Source: Methylobacteriaceae bacterium (lineage in GTDB: Bacteria; Pseudomonadota; Alphaproteobacteria; Rhizobiales; Beijerinckiaceae). From it: DNA of 64,000 nt. Positions within the stretch are counted from its first letter, which is position 1. Every line of letters begins with the position of its first letter. The notes beneath the pieces are model-generated. The model had not been told where the DNA came from. It ran no database searches and was given only the letters and a program-made list of their open reading frames with translations. A program made the position numbers and the translations under genes. Shown here piece after piece: positions 1 through 9,357 of this stretch. The DNA lies in NCBI GenBank assembly GCA_947444195.1, contig CANEZL010000001.1:124001-188000 (forward strand), given 5' to 3'.

Positions 1-1
1 C

Positions 2-454
<453 letters not shown>

Positions 455-463
455 GGGCGCGCC

Positions 464-1165
464 ATGACCTCGCCCGGCTACGCGGCCCGCCGCTCGCAAC
501 TCACCACCTATTTCGACCGCACCGCCGTCGAGGCCTGGGCCCGGCTCACCTCGGACGCGCCGGTCTCGAAGATCCGCGCCACGGTCCGGGCCGGGCGCGA
601 CGCCATGCGGGCGAACCTCCTGTCCTGGCTGCCCGAGGACATGACCGGCCAGCGCCTGCTCGATGCCGGCTGCGGCACCGGCGCGCTCAGCGTCGAGGCG
701 GCGCGGCGCGGGGCCGAGGTCGTGGCCGTCGACGTCTCGCCGACGCTGGTCGGCCTCGCGCGGGAGCGCACCGCCCTGTCGGGGCCCGGCCGCATCGACT
801 TCCGGGTCGGCGACATGCTCGATCCGGGCCACGGGCGCTTCGACCACGTCGTGGCGATGGATTCGCTGATCCACTACGCCACGCCGGACATCGTCGCGGC
901 GCTCGCCGCCCTCGCGCCGCGCGCAGCGGGCTCCATCCTCTTCACCGTGGCGCCGCGCACGCCGCTCCTCACCCTCATGCACATGGCCGGCCGCGCCTTT
1001 CCTCGCGGCGACCGGGCCCCCGCCATCGTGCCGGTGGGCGAGGCGGATCTGCGCCGCCGGGTCGCGCGAGAGCCCGCCCTGTCGGGGGCGCATCTGGCGC
1101 GCGCGCACCGGGTAAACAGCGGGTTCTACCTCTCGCAGGCCTTCGAGCTGAGGTGCCGGCCGTGA
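464..1165 (+). CDS. bchM: BchM, Mg-protoporphyrin IX O-methyltransferase
   Basis: This 233-residue SAM-dependent methyltransferase esterifies the C13 propionate of Mg-protoporphyrin IX and so makes the substrate of the AcsF cyclase encoded at 4811. The glycine-rich SAM motif LLDAGCGTGALS lies near residue 66, followed by an acidic residue in VVAVDVSP. The length fits the family. The start ATG sits 9 bases after the bchL stop, and the stop overlaps the GTG start of lhaA as GTGA, which suggests translational coupling. Assignment rests on sequence character and on position between bchL and lhaA, which is conserved in purple bacteria. Confidence 0.95.
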   Translation: MTSPGYAARRSQLTTYFDRTAVEAWARLTSDAPVSKIRATVRAGRDAMRANLLSWLPEDMTGQRLLDAGCGTGALSVEAARRGAEVVAVDVSPTLVGLARERTALSGPGRIDFRVGDMLDPGHGRFDHVVAMDSLIHYATPDIVAALAALAPRAAGSILFTVAPRTPLLTLMHMAGRAFPRGDRAPAIVPVGEADLRRRVAREPALSGAHLARAHRVNSGFYLSQAFELRCRP

Positions 1166-2589
1166 CCCGCCTCGGCGCCTCCATGGCCCGGGGCCTGATG
1201 CGCCTCGGCCCCGGCATCCTGCCCTTCGCCGATGCGGCGACGGCGGAACTGCCCATGGGGCGCCTGCTGAGGCTGGCGCTGTTCCAGGTCACGGTGGGCA
1301 TGGCCGCCGTTCTGCTCATCGGCACGCTGAACCGGGTGATGATCGTGGAGCTGGCCGTGCCGGCCTGGATCGTCGCGGTGATGCTGTCGCTGCCCCTGAT
1401 CTTCGCGCCCTTCCGGGCGCTGGTCGGCTTCCGCTCGGACACGCACCGCTCCGTGCTCGGCTGGCGCCGCGTCCCCTACATCTGGTTCGGCACCCTGCTG
1501 CAGTTCGGCGGGCTCGCCATCATGCCCTTCGCCCTGCTGATCCTGTCGGGCGACACCACCGGCCCGGCCTGGCCCGGCCACGTGGCGGCGGCCCTCGCCT
1601 TCGTCATGGTCGGCGCGGGGCTCCACACCACGCAGACGGTGGGCCTCGCCCTGGCCACCGACCTCGCCCCGGCCCATGCCCGTCCGCGGGTGGTGGCCCT
1701 CCTCTGCGCGATGCTGCTCGCGGGGATGGTGGTGAGCGCGGTGATCTTCGGGCTGCTGCTCGCCGACTTCTCGGCGCTGCGCCTGATCAAGGTGATCCAG
1801 GGCGCGGCCCTCGTCACCCTCGTCCTCAACGGCATCGCGCTGTGGAAGCAGGAGCCGCGCAGCCCGGCCCGCACCGCGCGCGACCTGCCGCGGCCCGCCT
1901 TCTCGGAATCCTGGGCGCTCTACGCGGGCCGGGGCCGGGCGCGCCGCCGCCTCGTCGCCACGGGGCTCGGCACCGCCGCCTTCTCGATGCAGGACATCCT
2001 GCTCGAACCCTATGGCGGGCAGATCCTCCACCTGCCGGTGGCGGCCACCACGGCGCTCACCGCGCTGCTCGCGGGCGGCGGCGGCCTCGGCCTGCTGCTC
2101 GCCGCGCGCTGGCTCGACCGGGGCGGGGACCCCTTCCGGGTCGCGGCCTCGGGCGCCGTGGTCGGCATCGCGGCGTTCTCGGCGGTGGTCTTCGCAGCCC
2201 CCCTCGATTCCGCGCGGCTCTTCGCGGTGGGCGTCGGCCTGATCGGGGTCGGCGGCGGCCTGTTCGCCCACGGCACGCTGACGGCCTCCATGGCGAAGGC
2301 GGGCCCCGAGGATACCGGCCTCGCCCTCGGCGCCTGGGGCGCGGTGCAGGCGAGCGCGGCGGGCCTCGCCATCGCGGCGAGCGGCATCCTGCGCGACCTC
2401 GGCGGGCATCTCGCCCAGTCGGGCGCCCTCGGCGAGGCCCTGAACCTGCCCTCCACCGGCTACCTCATCGTCTACCACATCGAGATCGCCCTGCTCTTCG
2501 CGACCCTGCTCGCCATCGGACCCCTCGTCCGGGACGTCCGCGCGCCGCGCGCGCCCCATGCCCCGCAATCCCTGCCCCGCTCAGCCTGA
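1162..2589 (+). CDS. lhaA: LhaA/PucC-family light-harvesting 1 assembly transporter-like protein
   Basis: This 475-residue polytopic membrane protein belongs to the PucC/BCD branch of the major facilitator superfamily. In Rhodobacter the orthologue beside puhA (LhaA, F1696) assists LH1 assembly and is thought to deliver pigment. About twelve hydrophobic segments are visible. The family-typical motif LVGFRSDTHRSVLGWRRVPY lies near residues 85-105, and the FAHGTLTASMA segment is in the C-terminal half. The GTG start at 1162 is chosen because it overlaps the bchM stop (GTGA) and gives the usual length; the open frame continues further upstream but only through shadow sequence inside bchM. It lies directly before puhA, the conserved position. 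Confidence 0.9.
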   Translation: MTRLGASMARGLMRLGPGILPFADAATAELPMGRLLRLALFQVTVGMAAVLLIGTLNRVMIVELAVPAWIVAVMLSLPLIFAPFRALVGFRSDTHRSVLGWRRVPYIWFGTLLQFGGLAIMPFALLILSGDTTGPAWPGHVAAALAFVMVGAGLHTTQTVGLALATDLAPAHARPRVVALLCAMLLAGMVVSAVIFGLLLADFSALRLIKVIQGAALVTLVLNGIALWKQEPRSPARTARDLPRPAFSESWALYAGRGRARRRLVATGLGTAAFSMQDILLEPYGGQILHLPVAATTALTALLAGGGGLGLLLAARWLDRGGDPFRVAASGAVVGIAAFSAVVFAAPLDSARLFAVGVGLIGVGGGLFAHGTLTASMAKAGPEDTGLALGAWGAVQASAAGLAIAASGILRDLGGHLAQSGALGEALNLPSTGYLIVYHIEIALLFATLLAIGPLVRDVRAPRAPHAPQSLPRSA

Positions 2590-2601
2590 AGGAGACCGGT
2601 C

Positions 2602-3375
2602 ATGCCGAGAGGTGAAATCACGGGCTACGTCGATGTCGCGCAGGTGGTGCTCTACGCCTTCTGGATCTTCTTCGCGGGCCTCGTCTTCTACCTGCGCCGC
2701 GAGGACCGCCGCGAGGGCTACCCCCTCGAATCCGAGGCCGGCCGCGGCCGCGCGATGCCGCCGGACACGCTTCTGATCCCGTCGCCCAAGCAGTTCCTGC
2801 TCTCCAACGGCCACGTGATGTACGCGCCCCAGACCGGCGAGCGCACGCCCTGGAACTACCGCGGCCGCAAGCACCAGATCTGGCCCGGCGCGCCCCTGGA
2901 GCCGGAGACGGACGGCCTGCACGACGCCATCGGCCCGGCCTCCTACGCCGACCGCGAGGACAGCCACGACGAGACCTGGGACCGCGAGAAGCGCATCGTC
3001 CCCCTGCGCGTGGCCGACCACTTCGTGGTGCACGAGGACGGACCGAACCCGATCGGCATGCCGGTCTTCGGCGCCGACCGGCAGGTCGCGGGCACGGTGA
3101 GCGACCTCTGGGTCGACCGCGGCGAATCCATGGTGCGCTACTACGAGGTCGATGTCGGGGCCGCCGGCCGCCGGCTGATGCCGGCCACCATCTGCCGGAC
3201 CGGCCGCTTCACGAAGACGGTGACCTGCGAGGCGCTCCTCGCCCAGCAATTCGCCGACATCCCGACGACGAAGGACCCGGATTCCGTGACCCTCAACGAG
3301 GAGGAGCGGATCATGGCCTTCTTCGGCGGCGGCACCCTCTACGCCACGCCGATGCGCCAGGAGGCCTTCCTGTGA
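2602..3375 (+). CDS. puhA: PuhA, photosynthetic reaction centre H subunit
   Basis: PuhA (257 residues) caps the cytoplasmic face of the L/M reaction-centre core and helps proton delivery to the secondary quinone. The single transmembrane helix is near the N-terminus (residues 13-32, VVLYAFWIFFAGLVFYLRRE), followed by the basic/acidic segment EDRREGYPLE that is characteristic of the H subunit. The rest is a soluble PRC-barrel-type domain, including PVFGADRQVAGTVSDLWVDR. A good ribosome-binding site (aaggag) lies about 8 bases before the ATG. The stop overlaps the puhB start by four bases (GTGA). Confidence 0.97.
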   Translation: MPRGEITGYVDVAQVVLYAFWIFFAGLVFYLRREDRREGYPLESEAGRGRAMPPDTLLIPSPKQFLLSNGHVMYAPQTGERTPWNYRGRKHQIWPGAPLEPETDGLHDAIGPASYADREDSHDETWDREKRIVPLRVADHFVVHEDGPNPIGMPVFGADRQVAGTVSDLWVDRGESMVRYYEVDVGAAGRRLMPATICRTGRFTKTVTCEALLAQQFADIPTTKDPDSVTLNEEERIMAFFGGGTLYATPMRQEAFL

Positions 3376-4043
3376 GCCGCGCCGAGCACCTTCCCGCCAA
3401 CGCCTTCGACGCGCCGCCGGGCCTGCCGGCCCCGCTGCCGGCGGGGGAGCACATCCTCTGGCAGGGCCGGCCCTGCGGCTTCGGCATCGCCTTCCGCGCC
3501 CTGCACCTGCGCCTCGTCGGCCTGTGGTTCGCCGGCCTCGCGCTGTGGGCCGCGCTGCCGCCGGCTCTCGCCGGCCGGCCGGTGGAGGCCGCGACGCTGG
3601 CCCTGCCGACGCTGGGCGCCGGCCTGGGCGCCCTCGCGCTGCTGGCGCTCCTCGGCTGGCTCTCGGCCCGCACCACGACCTACACGATCACCAACCGCCG
3701 CGTGGTCATGCGGGTCGGCATCGCCCTGCCGATGACCCTGAACCTGCCCTTCGCGCTGGTGGAATCGGCCGGGTGCCGCGTCCACCGGGACGGCAGCGCC
3801 GACCTGCCCCTGCGCCCGCGGGCGGGCAACCGCATCGCCTATCTCCATCTCTGGCCCCATGCCCGGCCCTGGCACCTGAACCGGCCCGAGCCGATGCTGC
3901 GCTCGGTCGCCGCCGGCCGGGAGGTCGCGCAGATCCTGGCCGGGGCGCTCGCCGCGCACCGGGCGGTGCCGGAGGAGGCCGCCGGCCCGGTCCTGGTCCG
4001 GCCCCGCGCCGCGCCGGCCCCGCGCCTCGCCACCGCGAGCTGA
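3372..4043 (+). CDS. puhB: PuhB, reaction-centre assembly protein
   Basis: This 223-residue membrane protein assists assembly of the reaction centre and LH1. The central hydrophobic block (about residues 45-95) contains two to three membrane segments. It is followed by a bacterial pleckstrin-homology-like stretch, TTYTITNRRVVMRVGIALPM, which is typical of PuhB. The GTG start overlaps the puhA stop (GTGA), giving tight coupling, and puhC follows after 4 bases. Known roles come from Rhodobacter puhB mutants; nothing in this copy looks damaged. Confidence 0.92.
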   Translation: MSRAEHLPANAFDAPPGLPAPLPAGEHILWQGRPCGFGIAFRALHLRLVGLWFAGLALWAALPPALAGRPVEAATLALPTLGAGLGALALLALLGWLSARTTTYTITNRRVVMRVGIALPMTLNLPFALVESAGCRVHRDGSADLPLRPRAGNRIAYLHLWPHARPWHLNRPEPMLRSVAAGREVAQILAGALAAHRAVPEEAAGPVLVRPRAAPAPRLATAS

Positions 4044-4047
4044 GACG

Positions 4048-4515
4048 ATGGCCCCGCATCCCCTCGCACGCACCGCCGCCCGCACCAACCGCACCCTGGT
4101 GGTGGGGGCGGGCCTCCTCGTCGGCTTCGTCGTGGCCGCGGTCACCGTCGGGCGGGTCGAGAGCATCGGCCTGACCCGCAAGGACCCGGCCCGGCCGGTC
4201 CAGAGCCTCGCCCTCCGCGTGGACGACGGGGCGGACGGCTCGATCACCCTGCGGGACGCCGCCGACGACATCCTCGTCGCCACGGTCCAGCCGGGATCGG
4301 ACAACTTCGTCCGCGCCACCCTGCGGGGCTTCGCGCAGGCCCGCCTCCGGGCCGGCCTGCCGCGCGAGGCCCCGTTCACCCTCACGCGCTTCGCGGACGG
4401 GTCGCTGCGCCTCGATGACGCGCTCACCGGCCGCAGCGTCGATTTCGGGGCTTTCGGCCCCTCCAACGCCGCCGCCTTCGCCCGCCTGATGCCCGCCCCC
4501 GGAGCCCCCCGATGA
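4048..4515 (+). CDS. puhC: PuhC, photosynthetic complex assembly protein
   Basis: PuhC (155 residues) has one N-terminal membrane anchor (about residues 15-33, [20 protein letters not shown]) and a periplasmic domain. It belongs to the family annotated as alphaproteobacterial photosynthetic complex assembly protein 1. It helps LH1 and reaction-centre reorganisation in Rhodobacter. Visible family traits are [18 protein letters not shown] and [19 protein letters not shown]. It begins 4 bases after puhB, and its stop overlaps the next gene by four bases (ATGA). Confidence 0.88.
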   Translation: MAPHPLARTAARTNRTLVVGAGLLVGFVVAAVTVGRVESIGLTRKDPARPVQSLALRVDDGADGSITLRDAADDILVATVQPGSDNFVRATLRGFAQARLRAGLPREAPFTLTRFADGSLRLDDALTGRSVDFGAFGPSNAAAFARLMPAPGAPR

Positions 4516-4814
4516 TGGCCTGGTTGAACGGACGCCGCAGCGTCGACGTCCCCTGCACCGTCGAGATCGAGCAGACGCCGGAGAGCCTGCACGCCCACGT
4601 AGTCCTCGACGCCGCCTTCGAGATCGAACCCGGCGACGCCGTGCAGGTGCACGACGCGCCCACCTCCGTGCCCTACGGCGAGCGCCTCGTGGTCCGCCGC
4701 ACCGCCACGGTGACCCGCGCCGGCCGCCTCGAGCGGCTCTGGACCAAGCTCGCGGGCCATCTCGAACTCACCGAACTGTACGAAGTCAGCTTTTCCGAGA
4801 GGAGGCGCCTGTGA
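4512..4814 (+). CDS. Conserved small protein between puhC and acsF (orf100)
   Basis: This 100-residue soluble protein, beginning [14 protein letters not shown], has no membrane segment and no catalytic motif that I recognise. It overlaps puhC at its start (ATGA) and acsF at its stop (GTGA), so it is almost certainly translated as part of the puh-acsF operon. A small gene at this position is common in Rhizobiales photosynthesis clusters. The tail [19 protein letters not shown] is rich in charged residues. Position suggests a role with the cyclase or puh assembly factors, but this is inference only; no function is claimed. Confidence 0.8.
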   Translation: MMAWLNGRRSVDVPCTVEIEQTPESLHAHVVLDAAFEIEPGDAVQVHDAPTSVPYGERLVVRRTATVTRAGRLERLWTKLAGHLELTELYEVSFSERRRL

Positions 4815-5902
4815 CCGCAGCGATCCAGCAGCCCGTCCCCAAGGCCCCTGCGCCGAAGCTCCCGATGAACGAGGCCACCCGGGCCGCGCAGGAGACGACC
4901 TTCCTGTCGCCCCGCTTCTACACCACCGATTTCGAGGAACTCGACCGCACGGACGTGGAGCCCGTGCGGGCGGAGTGGAACAAGCTCATCGCCGAGCTGC
5001 GCTCCGATCCGAACAAGCGCCATTTCACCCGCAACGCGGAGTTCGACTGCGACATGTCCGGGCTCGACCCGGCGCTGCGCAAGGAGTTCATGGACTTCCT
5101 GGTCTCGTCTATCACCGCCGAGTTCTCGGGCTGCGTGCTCTACGCGGAGATGCGCAAGCGGGCCAAGAACCCCGACATCCGCGAGTTGTTCGGCTTCATG
5201 AGCCGCGACGAGGCGCGCCATGCCGGGTTCATCAACGACGTGCTGAAGGATTTCGGCATCGGCGTCGACCTCGGCTTCCTGACGAAGTCGAAGAAGTACA
5301 CCTTCTTCCGGCCGAAGTTCATCTTCTACGCCACCTACCTGTCCGAGAAGATCGGCTACGCCCGCTACATCACCATCTTCCGCGAGCTGGAGCGCAACCC
5401 GGACCGGCGCTTCCACCCGATCTTCAAGTGGTTCGAGAAGTGGTGCAACGACGAGTTCCGGCACGGCGAGGCCTTCGCCCTGCTGATGCGCGCGAACCCG
5501 AAGCTGACCTCGGGCGTCAACCGCTACTGGATCAAGTTCTTCCTGCTGGCGGTCTTCGCGACCATGTATGTCCGCGACCATTGCCGCCCGGCCTTCCACC
5601 AGGCGCTCGGCGTCGATCCGACCGACTACGACTTCAAGGTCTTTCGGATCACCTCCGAGATCTCGAAGCAGACCTTCCCGCTCACCCTCGACCTCGACAA
5701 CCCGCGCTTCAAGCAGGCCCTCGACCGTCTCCTCACCTGCTCGGAGAAGATCGCCGACGCCAAGGCGCAGGGCGGGCTCCTGGGGCGGCTGAAGCAGGGC
5801 GCCTGGATCGCCGCCTCGGCGGTGAACTTCGCCCGGCTCTACGCGCTGCCCACCGTCGACAACCCGATGCCGGCGGAGATCCGCCTCGAACCGGTCTGGT
5901 AG
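4811..5902 (+). CDS. acsF: AcsF, aerobic Mg-protoporphyrin IX monomethyl ester cyclase
   Basis: AcsF is the oxygen-dependent di-iron cyclase that forms ring E, converting Mg-protoporphyrin monomethyl ester to divinyl protochlorophyllide. The 363-residue protein carries the paired di-iron signatures DEARHAGF and NDEFRHGEA plus a third glutamate-rich helix. The GTG start overlaps the preceding stop (GTGA). The oxygen-independent BchE is not seen in the window, so ring closure here depends on oxygen, as in aerobic anoxygenic phototrophs. The long conserved tract [20 protein letters not shown] supports the call strongly. Confidence 0.96.
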   Translation: MTAAIQQPVPKAPAPKLPMNEATRAAQETTFLSPRFYTTDFEELDRTDVEPVRAEWNKLIAELRSDPNKRHFTRNAEFDCDMSGLDPALRKEFMDFLVSSITAEFSGCVLYAEMRKRAKNPDIRELFGFMSRDEARHAGFINDVLKDFGIGVDLGFLTKSKKYTFFRPKFIFYATYLSEKIGYARYITIFRELERNPDRRFHPIFKWFEKWCNDEFRHGEAFALLMRANPKLTSGVNRYWIKFFLLAVFATMYVRDHCRPAFHQALGVDPTDYDFKVFRITSEISKQTFPLTLDLDNPRFKQALDRLLTCSEKIADAKAQGGLLGRLKQGAWIAASAVNFARLYALPTVDNPMPAEIRLEPVW

Positions 5903-5903
5903 C

Positions 5904-6755
5904 ATGGCCGCCTACGCGCTTCCCGCCCTCTACGCGGTCCTGCTCTGGTGGTTCTCCACCGGACTCATCCTGCTCCTCGATCACCGTCCCCGCGCGACGC
6001 ACGCCGTCAGCATGGCGGCGGGGACGGCGGTGCTCGGGCTGTCGCTCTGGGCGATCGGCGCGTCGGCCGGGGACGCGAGCGAGGCGGGCGCCTACACCGC
6101 CTTCACGGCCGCCCTCCTCGTCTGGGGCTGGCAGGAGATGAGCTACTACATGGGCTTCGTCTCCGGCCCGCGCGCGCTGGGCTGCCCGCCGGGGGCCCGG
6201 GGCCTCGCCCGCTTCCGGGCGGCGGCGGCCACGAGCCTGTGGCACGAGGCGGCCATCGTGGCGGGGGCGCTGGCGATCCTCGCCCTGACCTGGGGCGGCC
6301 CGAACCGCTTCGCCCTGTGGACCTACCTGATCCTGTGGGGGATGAACCTCTCGGCGCGGCTGAACCTCTTCCTCGGGGTGCGCAACCTCAACGCCGAGTT
6401 CCTGCCCGAGCACCTGGCCTATCTCGGCAGCTACCTGAGGACGCGGCCGATGAACCCGCTCTTCCCGGTCTCGGTGGCGGCGGCGGGCCTCATCACCCTG
6501 GCCCTGGCGCTGGCGGCGCTGGGCGACGGCGCCACCGCCCACGAGGTCGCGGGCCTCAGCATCCTGGCGACGCTGATGGCGCTGGCGACCCTGGAGCACG
6601 GCTTCCTGATGCTGCCGCTGCCCTCCGCCGCGCTCTGGCAATGGAGCCTGCCCAAGGTCGCCCGCACCGGCGCGATCGCGCCACCCGGGGCGGCGGCCTG
6701 CGGGGAGGCCACTTGCGTCCGCGAGGCCCGTCTCGCGGAGGCCGAGAGCCGCTGA
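5904..6755 (+). CDS. puhE: PuhE, photosynthetic complex assembly protein 2
   Basis: This 283-residue polytopic membrane protein has about seven hydrophobic helices and corresponds to the alphaproteobacterial photosynthetic complex assembly protein 2 family. Recognisable segments include WGWQEMSYYMGFVSGPRA and LNLFLGVRNLNAEFLPEHL. PuhE in Rhodobacter modulates bacteriochlorophyll production; its biochemical role is unsettled. It starts one base after the acsF stop and ends the puh-acsF run, with a 127-base gap before hemA. Confidence 0.88.
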   Translation: MAAYALPALYAVLLWWFSTGLILLLDHRPRATHAVSMAAGTAVLGLSLWAIGASAGDASEAGAYTAFTAALLVWGWQEMSYYMGFVSGPRALGCPPGARGLARFRAAAATSLWHEAAIVAGALAILALTWGGPNRFALWTYLILWGMNLSARLNLFLGVRNLNAEFLPEHLAYLGSYLRTRPMNPLFPVSVAAAGLITLALALAALGDGATAHEVAGLSILATLMALATLEHGFLMLPLPSAALWQWSLPKVARTGAIAPPGAAACGEATCVREARLAEAESR

Positions 6756-6882
6756 CGAGATCCGCTGAACGGCCGATCCGCCCCGGCGGGCCGGCCACCG
6801 AGACGCAGACGCAACGATCCAGCGCAAACGATCCAGGCGAGCGGGCCGAGAACCCGCCGCGCAACGAGGGGAGGGGACGGGC

Positions 6883-8100
6883 ATGAACTACGAAGAGATC
6901 TTCGGCTCCGCTTTGGCCGGCCTGCACCGCGAGGGGCGCTACCGCGTCTTCACCGACCTCGAGCGGCAGGCGGGCCGCTTCCCGCACGCCAGCCACCACA
7001 CCCCCGCGGGCATCCGCCCCGTCACCGTGTGGTGCTCCAACGACTATCTCGGCATGGGCCAGCACCCGACCGTGCTCGGGGCCATGCACGAGGCGCTGGA
7101 CCGCTGCGGCGCCGGGGCCGGCGGCACCCGCAACATCTCGGGCACCAACCACTACCACGTGCTCCTGGAGCGCGAGCTCGCCGACCTGCACGGCAAGGAG
7201 GCCGCCCTCCTGTTCACCTCGGGCTACGTCTCGAACTGGGCGGCGCTGGGCACGCTCGGCTCGCAGATGCCCGGCTGCGCCATCTTCTCGGATGCCGGCA
7301 ACCATGCCTCGATGATCGAGGGGATCAAGGCGAGCCGCGCCGAGCGCCACATCTTCCGCCACAACGATCCGGACGACCTCGACCGCAAGCTGCGCCTCGT
7401 GGACCCGGCGCGCCCGAAGATCGTGGCCTTCGAGTCGGTCTACTCCATGGACGGCGACATCGCGCCGATCGGTGAGATCTGCGACGTCGCCGAGGCGCAC
7501 GGGGCGCTCACCTATCTCGACGAGGTCCACGCCGTCGGCCTCTACGGCGCGCGGGGCGGCGGCATCTCCGAGCGCGACGGCCTCGCCCACCGCCTCGACG
7601 TGATCGAGGGCACGCTGGGCAAGGCCTTCGCGGTGCATGGCGGCTACATCACGGGCTCGGCCAAGCTCTGCGACTTCGTGCGCAGCTTCGCCTCGGGCTT
7701 CATCTTCACCACCTCGCTGCCGCCCGCCGTGGCGGCGGGCGCGGCGGCGAGCATCCGCCACCTCAAGGCGAGCGGGGCCGAGCGGGCCCGCCACCAGGAG
7801 CGGGTGGCGGCGGTGCGGGCGAGGCTCGACGCCGCCGGCATCCCGACCCTTCCCAACGACAGCCACATCGTCCCGGTGATGGTCTGCGATCCGGTGCTGT
7901 GCAAGGCGATCAGCGACACCCTGCTCGACGAGTTCGGCATCTACGTCCAGCCGATCAACTACCCCACCGTGCCGCGCGGCACCGAGCGCCTGCGCATCAC
8001 GCCCTCGCCCCTGCACAGCGATGCCGACATCGACCACCTCGTGGGCGCACTCGGCACGATCTGGGCCCGGATGGACGTGCGCAAGGCCGCCGCCGAGTAG
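6883..8100 (+). CDS. hemA: HemA, 5-aminolevulinate synthase
   Basis: This pyridoxal-phosphate enzyme condenses glycine with succinyl-CoA to give 5-aminolevulinate, the first step of tetrapyrrole synthesis in alphaproteobacteria. It has 405 residues, the usual length. The substrate/cofactor segment [18 protein letters not shown] is near residue 80. The catalytic lysine is K247 in [14 protein letters not shown] strong ribosome-binding site (gaggggaggggacggg) precedes the ATG. Its location inside the photosynthesis cluster suggests a phototrophy-dedicated copy; whether a second hemA exists elsewhere cannot be seen. No TGT-N12-ACA site was found in the 127 bases upstream. Confidence 0.97.
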   Translation: MNYEEIFGSALAGLHREGRYRVFTDLERQAGRFPHASHHTPAGIRPVTVWCSNDYLGMGQHPTVLGAMHEALDRCGAGAGGTRNISGTNHYHVLLERELADLHGKEAALLFTSGYVSNWAALGTLGSQMPGCAIFSDAGNHASMIEGIKASRAERHIFRHNDPDDLDRKLRLVDPARPKIVAFESVYSMDGDIAPIGEICDVAEAHGALTYLDEVHAVGLYGARGGGISERDGLAHRLDVIEGTLGKAFAVHGGYITGSAKLCDFVRSFASGFIFTTSLPPAVAAGAAASIRHLKASGAERARHQERVAAVRARLDAAGIPTLPNDSHIVPVMVCDPVLCKAISDTLLDEFGIYVQPINYPTVPRGTERLRITPSPLHSDADIDHLVGALGTIWARMDVRKAAAE

Positions 8101-8187
8101 GGCGGCCCTTCGCCCGGCCCGGGCGCGGGCCGGGCTCGAGCGGGGCGACACGACGACGCGAGCGACACGACATTGCGAGGACGCCCC

Positions 8188-9357
8188 ATGCCGATCAACG
8201 GATCGCCCCGCGCGCTGGACCCGGCCCCCCCGTCCGCGGCCGGCATCGGCCTGCGCAAGCCGCGGCGCCGGCCGGAGGCCGCCCCCGTCCCGCCGGCGCG
8301 GGGCGCGGGCGCCGCCGGCGCGATCGAGGCGCCGGTCTTCCCGTTCTCGGCCATCGTCGGCCAGGACGAGATGCGGCGTGCCCTACTGATCGCCGCCGTC
8401 GACCCGTCCGTGGGCGGCGTCCTGGTGCTCGGGGATCGCGGCACCGGCAAATCCACGGCCATCCGGGGCCTCGCCGCCCTGCTGCCGCCGATGGCCGCGG
8501 TCGCCGACTGCCCCTATGCCTGCGATCCGGGCGCCCCGGCGGGGGCCTGCCCGCACTGCGCCGCCCGTCCCGGCTCCCGGGCCACGCGGATCGTCCCCGT
8601 GCCGGTGGTGGACCTGCCGCTCGGCGCCACCGAGGATCGGGTGGTCGGCGCCCTCGACCTCGAGCGTGCCCTGACCCGGGGGGAGAAGGCCTTCGAGCCG
8701 GGCCTGCTGGCCCGGGCCAACCGCGGCTTCCTCTACATCGACGAGGTCAACCTCCTCGACGACCACCTCGTGGACCTCCTGCTCGACGTCGCCGCCTCCG
8801 GCGTGAACACCGTCGAGCGCGAGGGCCTGAGCGTCCGGCACCCGGCGCGGTTCGTGCTCGTGGGCAGCGGCAACCCGGAGGAGGGGGAGCTGCGTCCCCA
8901 GCTCCTCGACCGGTTCGGCCTCGCCGTCGAGGTGACGACCCCCACCGACCTGCCCACCCGCATCGACGTGGTCCGCCGCCGCGACGCCTACGAGCGCGAT
9001 CCCGCCGGGTTCTGCGCGGCCCACGCGAGGGCCGACCGCGCCATCCGCAAGGCCCTCGCCGCGGCCCGCGCGCGCCTGCCCGGCCTCGCCGTCCCCGACG
9101 CGACGCTGGAGGCCGCCGCCCGGCTCTGTCTCGCCCTCGGCACGGACGGCCTGCGCGGGGAACTCACCCTGATGCGCACCGCCCGGGCGCTCGCCGCCTA
9201 CGAGGGCGCCGAGACCGTGGGCCTCGATCACCTCGCCCGCGTCGCCCCCTCGGCGCTCCGCCATCGCCTGCGCCGCAACCCCCTGGACGAGACGGGATCC
9301 ACCGCGCGGGTGGCCCGCGCCGTCGCCGAGATCCTGCCGGAAGCGCCGTCGCCGTGA
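8188..9357 (+). CDS. bchI: BchI, Mg-chelatase AAA+ subunit
   Basis: BchI is the ATP-hydrolysing AAA+ ring subunit of magnesium chelatase, which inserts Mg into protoporphyrin IX with BchD and BchH. The 389-residue product has Walker [10 protein letters not shown] (about residues 82-90), Walker [17 protein letters not shown], and the sensor region [19 protein letters not shown]. The ATG at 8188 is preferred to the upstream in-frame TTG at 8173, because gcgagg lies 8 bases before the ATG. The N-terminal 45 residues are a proline/alanine-rich extension. The stop overlaps the bchD start (GTGA). Confidence 0.96.
   Translation: MPINGSPRALDPAPPSAAGIGLRKPRRRPEAAPVPPARGAGAAGAIEAPVFPFSAIVGQDEMRRALLIAAVDPSVGGVLVLGDRGTGKSTAIRGLAALLPPMAAVADCPYACDPGAPAGACPHCAARPGSRATRIVPVPVVDLPLGATEDRVVGALDLERALTRGEKAFEPGLLARANRGFLYIDEVNLLDDHLVDLLLDVAASGVNTVEREGLSVRHPARFVLVGSGNPEEGELRPQLLDRFGLAVEVTTPTDLPTRIDVVRRRDAYERDPAGFCAAHARADRAIRKALAAARARLPGLAVPDATLEAAARLCLALGTDGLRGELTLMRTARALAAYEGAETVGLDHLARVAPSALRHRLRRNPLDETGSTARVARAVAEILPEAPSP

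Noticed and set aside
1126-2568. Very long minus-strand open frames opposite lhaA and most other genes
   Set aside because: They are shadows of codon bias in GC-rich DNA: arginine/glutamate/alanine repeats, no domains, and a well-supported gene on the other strand.
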